NCBI GenBank assembly: GCA_029934915.1
Contig: JAOZLI010000018.1
Location: 1-19,495, forward strand
Reading direction: 5' to 3'
Source: Desulfocapsa sp.
Lineage (GTDB): Bacteria; Desulfobacterota; Desulfobulbia; Desulfobulbales; Desulfocapsaceae
DNA: 19,495 bases
Part shown: piece by piece, positions 8,878-15,424 of the stretch
How positions within the stretch are numbered: the first letter of the stretch is position 1
Layout: each line of letters starts with the position of its first letter
Made by a program: the position numbers and the translations under genes
Notes under the pieces: model-generated
Database searches by the model: none
Told to the model about the DNA's origin: nothing
The model's input: only the letters and a program-made list of their open reading frames with translations

Positions 8878-10038
8878 CTAGTATAATAGGTACTCTTTTC
8901 GTTTTTCCAGAAACTGTCCAAGCGCAAGCTGCCATTTTTCTTCAAGCTCTACAAGGGGTGTACCTTGTTCCAAACCTTTGCGCAGGTCAGTATCTCCTAG
9001 AATCAAGTCCATGGGCAATCGTTCATACTCATATTCATAGGGTGGCTTTTTATAAGAAAATTGCTCCGGATACAGCCGCATCACAGCCTGTAACAGCGCA
9101 AGACTTGTTCTGTAAGGTAAAAATGTTTCAGGGTTCGTCACATGAATCTGAAATCCGACACAGGGCTCCTCGGCCCATTTCCCCGACGTTGGCTGAAAAA
9201 CAAGAGGCCGCAGGAAGCAACCGGGCAACTCTGTTTTCGTAAGATACTCTAGAATCGCATCATGCTCCCAATAGGGTGCACCCACAAATTCAAATGGCAG
9301 GGTTGTTCCCCGCCCCTCAGATGCATTTGTGCCTTCCCATATCACTTGCCCAGGATACACCAAAGCTGTCTCAGGGGTGGGCATATTAGGCGATGGTGAC
9401 ACCCATGGAAATCCAGTATCCCTGAACAGCATAGTATGCGACCAGCCCGCCATGGGAACAACCTGCAAGTTTGCACCAATCTTATATTCTGCATTAATAT
9501 AAAGTGCCAGCTCCCCAAAGGTCATACCATGCCGCATGGGGATAGCGTATAAACCAACAAAAGAAGTGCAATCATCCTGTAATATGTTCCCCTCAACTGC
9601 GCCGCCAATCGGATTTGGCCTGTCCAGCACCACGACCTGCTTCCCATATTCGACCGCTGCCTCCATGCAATAAGCCATGGTGTAGAGAAAGGTATATACC
9701 CTGGTTCCCACATCCACGATATCTATCAGCAAGACATCTATATGCTCAAACATCGAAGCATCAGGTTTTCTTTTTTCTCCATAGAGACTGAAAACAGGCA
9801 GGCCACTCACCGGATCAATGCTATGACCCGACTCAATCATATTATCCTGTTTTTCAGCAAAAAAACCATGCTGAGGAGAGAAAATGCAGGTCAACTGCTC
9901 CCCATATGCATCCAGGATCACATCCCGTGAATGACGTAACGATGCATCCGTTGATGCCTGATTACAGAGCAGCCCCAAACGCTTCCCCTGCAGGGATACG
10001 TCAGAGTCCGCCAGTTGTTCAAGTCCAATAGAAATCAT
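8878..10038 (-). CDS. namZ: DUF1343 family protein, NamZ-like exo-N-acetylmuramidase
   Basis: Member of the DUF1343 family (glycoside hydrolase GH171), whose characterised members release terminal N-acetylmuramic acid from peptidoglycan fragments. The 386-residue protein shows GLLCNQAS (22-29), SPQHGFF (54-60), DVGTRVYTF (109-117), LDRPNPIGG (138-146) and EGTNASEGRGTT (235-246), all strong family blocks. No signal peptide, lipobox or membrane helix is visible, so a cytoplasmic enzyme working on imported muropeptides is inferred, unlike the exported relatives. It overlaps glmS by one base and sits nine bases ahead of lpxD, which places amino-sugar recycling in the lipid A operon. The family is certain. 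The substrate is inferred. Confidence 0.87.
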   Translation of the reverse strand: MISIGLEQLADSDVSLQGKRLGLLCNQASTDASLRHSRDVILDAYGEQLTCIFSPQHGFFAEKQDNMIESGHSIDPVSGLPVFSLYGEKRKPDASMFEHIDVLLIDIVDVGTRVYTFLYTMAYCMEAAVEYGKQVVVLDRPNPIGGAVEGNILQDDCTSFVGLYAIPMRHGMTFGELALYINAEYKIGANLQVVPMAGWSHTMLFRDTGFPWVSPSPNMPTPETALVYPGQVIWEGTNASEGRGTTLPFEFVGAPYWEHDAILEYLTKTELPGCFLRPLVFQPTSGKWAEEPCVGFQIHVTNPETFLPYRTSLALLQAVMRLYPEQFSYKKPPYEYEYERLPMDLILGDTDLRKGLEQGTPLVELEEKWQLALGQFLEKRKEYLLY

Positions 10039-11879
10039 TACTCAACGGTTACGCTTTTGGCAAGATTACGTGGCTGATCCACATCACAACCACGTCGATA
10101 CGCTATCTCATAGGCTAGTAACTGCGCCGGGATCGTATAAAGGATAGGGTTGAGTTCCTCGTGTACCTCGGGCAGGTACAAAATATCATCGGTGATGGTC
10201 TTCAATTGTCCGTCACCTTCCGTGCCGATAAGGATCAAACGCCCCTGCCTGGCTTTTATTTCTTCCACATTGGAGATTGATTTCTGATACACAGCATCCT
10301 TTGGTGTAAGACCAACAATGGGCATATCCTTGTCGATCAGGGCAATGGGACCATGTTTCAACTCACCGGAGGCATAGCCCTCTGCATGGATATAAGAAAT
10401 CTCTTTTAATTTTAAAGCACCTTCAAGGGCGATGGGAAAATTAAGTCCCCTGCCTACAAAGAGAAAATCCCGGCTATCGTAAAATTTTTCTATAAGTTCT
10501 TTAATTTCCTCTTGTAAGGACGGAAGTATTTCCTCTATAACTTTTGCAAGATGGATCAACTCTTTTCCCAGCAAAAGGCGCTGGTCCTGAGCCATAGTCC
10601 CCTTTCGTTCAGCCAGAAAAAGCGTAAAAAGAAACAGTGCCGCAAGTTGAGAAGTAAAGGCCTTGGTGCTGGCCACTCCAATTTCAGGCCCTGCATGGGT
10701 ATAGACTGTACCGTGGGCTTCGCGGGTCATGGTGGACCCCACTACATTGCAGATCGTTACGATTTTCGAACCAAGATCCTTTGCCAGCCGTATTCCTGCA
10801 AGAGTATCTGCGGTTTCACCAGATTGGGAGATGGCCACCGTGAGCACACGCTCGTTAATCAGCAATTTCCGGTATCTGAACTCAGAGGCGATATCCACTT
10901 CAACGGGTATTCCTGCCCAGCGTTCTATCCAGTATTTTGCAACAAGTGCTGCATGCCAGGACGTTCCGCAGGCCACTAAAAATATCCGATCAATATTCTG
11001 CAGATCGTCGTCGCTTAAGTTCATTTCAGGAAGATCAACACTCCCGGTCTCAGGATTTATTCGCCCGCTGACCGTATCAATAATGGCCTGCGGCTGTTCG
11101 TAAATCTCTTTGAGCATAAAATGCCTGTACCCGCCCTTTTCGGCCATGGCGGCATTCCAGGAAATGGTTTTCACCTCCTTCCCCACTTCTTTACCGGTTT
11201 TCAGAGAGTAAATGGTGTGACTGTCAGCTTTTAGAACTGCAAGTTCTTCATCATCAAGAAAAATAACCTGATCGGTATAGGGAAGAAGAGGAGGGATATC
11301 AGAGGCCATAAAACCTCCTTCTTCCTCATGAATTCCTAACACCAGGGGGCTATGATTCCGTGCAGCAATAAGCGTATCCGGCATACCAGTCCAGAGAACT
11401 CCCAAAGCATAGGAGCCCTCCACCCGAGTGAGCGCTTTTGTGACGGCAGCCCGTAGATCATCATCGAGATACTCTTCTATGAGGTGGGCCAGTACTTCGG
11501 TATCTGTTTCAGAAGCAAATGTATGACCCTTTTCAATCAGTTCATTTCTAAGTGAATGGTAATTTTCGATAATACCGTTGTGCACCACCACAAGTTCTCC
11601 GGTACAATCACTGTGTGGATGCGCATTTGCGGTGGTTGGTGCACCATGAGTTGCCCATCGGGTGTGCCCAAGACCGATATGAGACGGAGCACTGAGAGCA
11701 TCTTCCATGTGTTTTTCAAGATTTTGCAGTTTACCTTCGCTTCGATATTTTTCCAGCTTGCCATCCTGAAGAAAAACAATACCGGCAGAATCATAGCCCC
11801 TGTATTCAAGACGCTTCAATCCACCAAGAACCACAGGTACCAAACGTCTGCTTCCCACATATCCTACTATTCCACACAT
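10038..11879 (-). CDS. glmS: Glutamine-fructose-6-phosphate aminotransferase (isomerizing)
   Basis: Makes glucosamine-6-phosphate from fructose-6-phosphate and glutamine, the entry to UDP-GlcNAc for both peptidoglycan and lipid A. The 613 residues match the family. The N-terminal nucleophile Cys2 follows the initiator Met (MCGIVGY). GHTRWATHG (71-79) and HNGIIENY (100-107) belong to the glutaminase domain. Two SIS sugar-isomerase domains follow, with SQSGETADT in the first and EGYASGELKHGP in the second, and the protein ends LAKSVTVE as expected. A good ribosome site (GAGGGA) lies just upstream of ATG 11879. It is the first gene of the six-gene minus-strand operon. Confidence 0.97.
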   Translation of the reverse strand: MCGIVGYVGSRRLVPVVLGGLKRLEYRGYDSAGIVFLQDGKLEKYRSEGKLQNLEKHMEDALSAPSHIGLGHTRWATHGAPTTANAHPHSDCTGELVVVHNGIIENYHSLRNELIEKGHTFASETDTEVLAHLIEEYLDDDLRAAVTKALTRVEGSYALGVLWTGMPDTLIAARNHSPLVLGIHEEEGGFMASDIPPLLPYTDQVIFLDDEELAVLKADSHTIYSLKTGKEVGKEVKTISWNAAMAEKGGYRHFMLKEIYEQPQAIIDTVSGRINPETGSVDLPEMNLSDDDLQNIDRIFLVACGTSWHAALVAKYWIERWAGIPVEVDIASEFRYRKLLINERVLTVAISQSGETADTLAGIRLAKDLGSKIVTICNVVGSTMTREAHGTVYTHAGPEIGVASTKAFTSQLAALFLFTLFLAERKGTMAQDQRLLLGKELIHLAKVIEEILPSLQEEIKELIEKFYDSRDFLFVGRGLNFPIALEGALKLKEISYIHAEGYASGELKHGPIALIDKDMPIVGLTPKDAVYQKSISNVEEIKARQGRLILIGTEGDGQLKTITDDILYLPEVHEELNPILYTIPAQLLAYEIAYRRGCDVDQPRNLAKSVTVE

Positions 11880-11980
11880 ATAATTCCCTCAGTCTTTAGT
11901 TCAGCGTATTAGCCATTTAGGCTGTAGGCTATCAGGCAAAGCAGCATATAGTACTTTCCTGACATTTTTGCATAGCCAGA

Positions 11981-11998
11981 CATTGCAATAAAGCTAAT
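11981..11998. promoter_or_regulatory. Dyad box A, copy 1
   Basis: CATTGCAATAAAGCTAAT recurs at 13090-13109 with two one-base insertions. The element is an imperfect dyad with an AATAAA centre. In this copy it is separated from box B by 108 bases; in the other copy the boxes are adjacent. Function is unknown. Confidence 0.5.
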
Positions 11999-12106
11999 AG
12001 CATGCAGCCTAATCTATTGACTTCTTGCAAACTCCAAATAGTCTATCAATTAGATAGAATAACATTTCATTTTTCATTATTGCGAGTTTTTTCTTGTAGC
12101 CTTGTA

Positions 12107-12125
12107 AAAAACAGGTATTTATACC
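12107..12125. promoter_or_regulatory. Dyad box B, copy 1, upstream of pyrE
   Basis: AAAAACAGGTATTTATACC lies 46 bases ahead of the pyrE ATG and contains the inverted repeat GGTAT-TT-ATACC. The same 19 bases, with one change, occur at 13111-13129 upstream of the PilZ gene. A TATACT (12128-12133) directly downstream could be a minus-10 box, so a repressor or activator bound here would touch the promoter. The protein that binds is unknown. Confidence 0.5.
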
Positions 12126-12170
12126 AATATACTATTTATACTCTTCAACCTATAAATAACGGAAAATCCC

Positions 12171-12725
12171 ATGAGTGACAGACAACGACTAAAAGAAATC
12201 ATCCTGGAAAAATCATACCGAAAGGGTGAATTTACTCTAACATCCGGCAAAAAATCAGATTTTTATGTGGACGTTAAACAGACAAGCCTTTCAGCAGAAG
12301 GTGGATACCTCTGCGGAAAACTTATTTTTGAACTTATGCAGCAGGCTGAGGAACCAATTCTTGCAGTTGGCGGCATGACCCTTGGCGCAGACCCTCTGGT
12401 TACAGCTGTTTCCATTGCCAGCTTCCTCGAAGGAACCCCCATCCCGGCCTTTATTGTACGCAAAGAAGCCAAGGGGCATGGAACAGAAAATTATATTGAA
12501 GGCCTCAGCAATATGGAACCCGGCTGCCGGGTAACGCTCCTTGAAGATGTTGTTACCACAGGCGGCACACTGATAAAAGTTATCGAACGTGTCGAATCTC
12601 AGGGTTTTACCGTGGCACAGATCATCACTGTTGTGGAGCGTCAGGAGGGTGGCGTAGAAGTTCTTGAAAAAGCAGGATACAAGCTCGAAGCTCTTTTTAC
12701 CCGTGAACAACTGCTTGCTGACTAA
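12171..12725 (+). CDS. pyrE: Orotate phosphoribosyltransferase
   Basis: Fifth step of pyrimidine synthesis: orotate plus PRPP gives orotidine monophosphate and pyrophosphate. The 184 residues belong to the compact PyrE type. The PRPP-binding loop VTLLEDVVTTGG (121-132) has the acidic pair E125-D126, and FIVRKEAKGHG (94-104) is the flexible catalytic loop. The N-terminal GEFTLTSGKKSDFYVDVK binds orotate. The gene stands alone on the plus strand, divergent from glmS, with a 117-base gap before the next small gene. No strong ribosome site is seen (GGAAAA, about 10 bases upstream, is the best). Confidence 0.95.
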   Translation: MSDRQRLKEIILEKSYRKGEFTLTSGKKSDFYVDVKQTSLSAEGGYLCGKLIFELMQQAEEPILAVGGMTLGADPLVTAVSIASFLEGTPIPAFIVRKEAKGHGTENYIEGLSNMEPGCRVTLLEDVVTTGGTLIKVIERVESQGFTVAQIITVVERQEGGVEVLEKAGYKLEALFTREQLLAD

Positions 12726-12753
12726 TGCGAGCGAGCTCGTGAGCTGAAAGTAG

Positions 12754-12826
12754 AAAGTTCAAAGTATGTCATACCGCAGCTTCGCTGCCTTACTATGCTT
12801 TACAAACTTTTGACTTTATGAACTTT
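12754..12826. repeat. Imperfect palindromic intergenic element
   Basis: The 73-base stretch begins AAAGTTCA and ends TGAACTTT. Inside, CATA and TATG flank a GCAGC-TTC-GCTGC hairpin (12776-12788), so the element folds symmetrically with internal loops. It fills most of the gap between pyrE and the dual-CXXC gene. It may be a small dispersed repeat or act as the pyrE 3' end; no T-tract follows the hairpin. Confidence 0.45.
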
Positions 12827-12842
12827 ATAACTGAATAACACC

Positions 12843-13013
12843 ATGAAATGTAGAAAATGTTCCGAGAAGCTGGAAGTGAAACGAAGCTGCTGGCGTGTTC
12901 GCCTGCGTTGTACCGGTTGTGGTCATGAGTACCAAATTCATGAAGTGGCCAGTGACCTTGATCCAGAGACAGAGGCAATCCTGGAGAAATACACCGTCCT
13001 TATTTACGATTGA
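12843..13013 (+). CDS. Small dual-CXXC zinc-ribbon-like protein
   Basis: A 56-residue protein with CRKC near the start (C3, C6) and CTGC in the middle (C23, C26), followed by GHEYQIHEV and an acidic C-terminal half ending LIYD. Two CXXC pairs 16 residues apart suggest a treble-clef or zinc-ribbon fold, or a thiol-redox protein. I recall a Desulfobacterota family described as dual CXXC motif small (seleno)protein with the same ending; some members carry selenocysteine. Here all four positions are plain Cys codons. No clear ribosome site is visible, but the Cys spacing and family likeness make it real. Function is unknown; it is likely cytoplasmic. Confidence 0.78.
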   Translation: MKCRKCSEKLEVKRSCWRVRLRCTGCGHEYQIHEVASDLDPETEAILEKYTVLIYD

Positions 13014-13043
13014 TCCCGGCAGCGGTTCGAGCATACAATCTCA

Positions 13044-13069
13044 AGCAGCATCCTGAGAAGGATGCTGCT
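13044..13069 (+). terminator. 11-bp hairpin with GAGA loop, possible 3' end of the dual-CXXC gene
   Basis: AGCAGCATCCT (13044-13054) pairs perfectly with AGGATGCTGCT (13059-13069) around a GAGA tetraloop, starting 31 bases after the dual-CXXC stop codon. A terminator or transcript-stabilising stem is the natural reading. No T-run follows, so intrinsic termination is not proven. Confidence 0.45.
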
Positions 13070-13089
13070 CAAGGGGATCTTAAACCAAC

Positions 13090-13131
13090 CATTGGCAATA
13101 AAAGCTAATGAAAAATAGGTATTTATACCTA
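13090..13131. promoter_or_regulatory. Adjacent dyad boxes A and B upstream of the PilZ gene (copy 2)
   Basis: Box A (13090-13110) is a 7-bp dyad, CATTGGC with GCTAATG, around AATAAAA. Box B directly follows: TAGGTAT-TT-ATACCTA (13116-13131), a perfect dyad except for the central TT. Both boxes are repeated upstream of pyrE. The pair lies about 100 bases before the PilZ start, where a promoter with operator would be expected. The rest of the 216-base spacer shows only the hairpin at 13044-13069. Confidence 0.5.
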
Positions 13132-13229
13132 TAGTATTTTTCCACATATATGGTAAAATATGATGCTCTTAACGGCCCACACAACCTAACCAACTAACCG
13201 AACGAGAAAACCGATCAGCAAGCAATGAT

Positions 13230-13700
13230 ATGAAGGTACAAAAATCTTTTGTTAAAACAAACGATACAGCGTCCATTCAATGTCCTGCCTGTTCTATCGT
13301 CAGAAATATTCCCGTTGGTAAATTCAGAAACGCCAGACACACCCTGAAGACCCGTTGCAGCTGCAAAACAACGTTCTATGTAGCTCTTGATTTCCGCAGA
13401 CATTTCCGAAAACCTGCAAATATAGTTGGAGTGTATACCATCATAGGAGTGCTTGGAAGCAGTGGAGGGCAGATGCAGGTTCATAACATCTCTCGCAGCG
13501 GTGTAGGCTTCTCCGTATCAGGGCAGCACAATATCACAGTGGGCCAAAAAGCACTTATCAACTTCAGGCTCAATGACAAGAAGCACACAGAACTCACCAA
13601 AAAAGTTATTATCAGACGAGTCTATAACAATAAAATCGGGTGCGAATTCATCAAGCAGAATCGGCTGGGTAAGGATCTCGGATTCTTCTTGCAACCCTGA
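13230..13700 (+). CDS. PilZ domain protein with N-terminal Cys cluster
   Basis: A 156-residue cytoplasmic protein. The C-terminal PilZ domain (about 54-155) has the c-di-GMP-binding RxxxR motif (R56 to R60, in FRRHFRK) and the NxSxxG motif (N86, S88, G91, in VHNISRSGVG). The N-terminal 50 residues contain CPAC (C18, C21) and CSC (C43, C45), which could form a zinc-binding module. Both halves together look like a PilZ family I associate with Desulfobacterota. It probably converts c-di-GMP levels into a change in motility, envelope or transcription; the partner is unknown. It stands alone on its strand and converges with hflX. Confidence 0.85.
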   Translation: MKVQKSFVKTNDTASIQCPACSIVRNIPVGKFRNARHTLKTRCSCKTTFYVALDFRRHFRKPANIVGVYTIIGVLGSSGGQMQVHNISRSGVGFSVSGQHNITVGQKALINFRLNDKKHTELTKKVIIRRVYNNKIGCEFIKQNRLGKDLGFFLQP

Positions 13701-13745
13701 TGAGCTGTCCTCAAAGAACTTATCGAAGGTTTTTCCCTTCTGCGG

Positions 13746-13769
13746 TTCGACATTCTTTGTTCGACATTC
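13746..13769. repeat. Direct repeat TTCGACATTC x2 in convergent gap
   Basis: TTCGACATTC occurs at 13746-13755 and 13760-13769, followed by the related GATATTCG (13770-13777) and a T-run, in the short gap between the PilZ gene and hflX. A GAAGG/CCTTC stem (13725-13740) precedes it. Such ATTCG phrases are common spacer repeats; a role as a transcript end is possible but not shown. Confidence 0.45.
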
Positions 13770-13783
13770 GATATTCGTCTTTT

Positions 13784-15424
13784 TTAGTTACTGTCAACAC
13801 CTAAAATCTTACCCATTATTTTTTGAGCCTTTACCAGAAAGGGCTCCAACGTCTTAGGTTGCAAGGCACTCACAACAATCCCTTCCCGCCCGGCTTCACC
13901 AAGGAGCCCGGCATCGCCATCGACCTTGTCTGCTTTATTAAAAACCTTCAAACAAGGAATCTGACCAAGATCCAGCTCCTGCAGCAGATCATCAACGACC
14001 TTCATCTGATCGCGAAACATGGGATTGGAAAGATCCACCACATGCACCAGCAGATCCGCCTCTTCCAATTCTTCCAACGTCGCCTTAAATGCCTGTAAAA
14101 GATCTGCCGGCAGGTTCCTGATAAATCCTACCGTGTCGGTGATCACCACTTCCATATCCAAAGGAAAACGCAGTCTTCTACTGGTGGGATCCAGGGTGGC
14201 AAAGAGTTTATCTTCCGCCACGATATTACTTTTCGTCAAGGTGTTTAGCAGGGTGGATTTTCCGGCGTTGGTGTAGCCCACAAGGGAAAGTACCGGTAGA
14301 TCCTTTTTCCTACGCCTTGAGCGACGCCGATACCGCTCTTTGCTCACTTTTTTGAGCTCTTTGTTCAACTTGGCCAACCGATCATTAATACGGCGTTTGT
14401 CAATTTCAAGCTTTGTTTCACCTGGCCCCCTGGCACCAATACCACCAGTCAGCCTTGACAGTGCATCGTCACGAGAAGAGAGTCGCGGCAACATATATTT
14501 CAACTGTGCCATTTCTATCTGCAGTTTCCCCTCGCGGCTCAGTGCTCTGTGGGCAAAAATATCAAGGATCAACTGGGTACGATCAATAACCCGAAGTTCC
14601 GTATGATTTGTAATGGAGCGAATCTGGGAAGGATTTAGTTCCTGATCAAAAATAAGCAGATTGGCACCCAGTTGCAGTGCTCTGATCATAATATCTGCCA
14701 ATTTCCCCTTGCCAAGAATAAGCCGGGGATTCACCTTCCGCCTTCGCTGCACAACGGTATCAAGCACCGCAACATCATCAGACTTTGCGAGCTCCACCAG
14801 TTCCCGCATGGACTCCTGGCTCCTGATTTCCGACTGGCTGGAAACGCTTATCAGGATTGCCCTGTCCTCGGAAGAATCGACCTTTTCACTTCCCGCCGTA
14901 CGAACAAATTCGCTCTCAAGGGCGTGAATAAATTCTTCAAAGGAGTCGTCCTGGTTGGCCGGGTGCACAGGAGGCAGGAAGGCCCAGTTTTTCCCGTCAC
15001 GAGAATCAGGAAGCAGGTGAACAGAGTAGAGTTTTTCGGGCAGGCCAGAATCATCGACCTTGAGCACTGAGAGCATATCAAGACGAAGAAAAAGAAGATC
15101 CATAAGATCTTCATCACTTATATCTTCGCCTGCCAGGTGGGTATGAACTAGACGCAGCCCCTTCAAACGTCCCTGACTGCGAATATGAGAAAGACTGGGA
15201 ATCAATATCCCCTTAAAGTCTCCCACGATCACAGCTTCAACTTTTCCGGAACGTTGGAGTAACAGGCCAATCTGACGATTTAATTCAGAAGAGAGCCCGC
15301 AGAGCGCCTTAGCCATCTCGGGACCGATCACCTGATCCCTTCTACCCCGTTTCCCGGCCAATCGTTCCAGTAATTTCAGCTGATTCTTTTTAAGACCGCT
15401 GGTGTTGCCGCTTACAAGTGCTAT
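13784..15424 (-). CDS. hflX: Ribosome-associated GTPase HflX (long form, noncanonical start)
   Basis: HflX GTPase, which splits stalled or hibernating ribosomes. Counting from the TTG at 15361, the signature GGIGARGPGETKLE is near 306-319, Walker A GYTNAGKST at 362-370, G3 DTVGF at 409-413, G4 NKAD at 475-478 and SAL at 498-500. A basic RRRSRRRKK stretch precedes the GTPase domain, and the N-terminal extension is typical of the long form. The TTG is the only canonical start. However, 21 in-frame codons upstream encode GNTSGLKKNQ, which I recognise as the conserved HflX N-terminus, so I extend to an ATA at 15422-15424. It overlaps the aminotransferase stop (ATAG) and has GAGAG upstream. The GTPase is certain; the start is inferred. 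Confidence 0.88.
   Translation of the reverse strand: MALVSGNTSGLKKNQLKLLERLAGKRGRRDQVIGPEMAKALCGLSSELNRQIGLLLQRSGKVEAVIVGDFKGILIPSLSHIRSQGRLKGLRLVHTHLAGEDISDEDLMDLLFLRLDMLSVLKVDDSGLPEKLYSVHLLPDSRDGKNWAFLPPVHPANQDDSFEEFIHALESEFVRTAGSEKVDSSEDRAILISVSSQSEIRSQESMRELVELAKSDDVAVLDTVVQRRRKVNPRLILGKGKLADIMIRALQLGANLLIFDQELNPSQIRSITNHTELRVIDRTQLILDIFAHRALSREGKLQIEMAQLKYMLPRLSSRDDALSRLTGGIGARGPGETKLEIDKRRINDRLAKLNKELKKVSKERYRRRSRRRKKDLPVLSLVGYTNAGKSTLLNTLTKSNIVAEDKLFATLDPTSRRLRFPLDMEVVITDTVGFIRNLPADLLQAFKATLEELEEADLLVHVVDLSNPMFRDQMKVVDDLLQELDLGQIPCLKVFNKADKVDGDAGLLGEAGREGIVVSALQPKTLEPFLVKAQKIMGKILGVDSN

Larger units (their letters stand above)
11880..12170. promoter_or_regulatory. Divergent glmS-pyrE intergenic region rich in AGCC/GGCT inverted repeats
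   Basis: This 291-base spacer must hold the promoters of glmS (leftward) and pyrE (rightward). No convincing minus-35/minus-10 pair could be fixed for either. It contains several short complementary blocks: TTAGGCTG (11917-11924) opposite CAGCCTAA (12005-12012), and GGCTAT (11927-11932) opposite ATAGCC (11972-11977), the latter backed by GCAAA (11936-11940) against TTTGC (11967-11971). The leader could therefore fold. The right half is AT-rich. No glmS ribozyme core was found on the minus strand. Confidence 0.6.

Noticed and set aside
11880..12000. glmS ribozyme upstream of glmS
   Set aside because: The conserved ribozyme core could not be found on the minus strand.
14663..14677. Sigma54 promoter-like TGGCACCCAGTTGCA
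   Set aside because: The spacing between GG and GC is one base short and it lies inside hflX on the noncoding strand.
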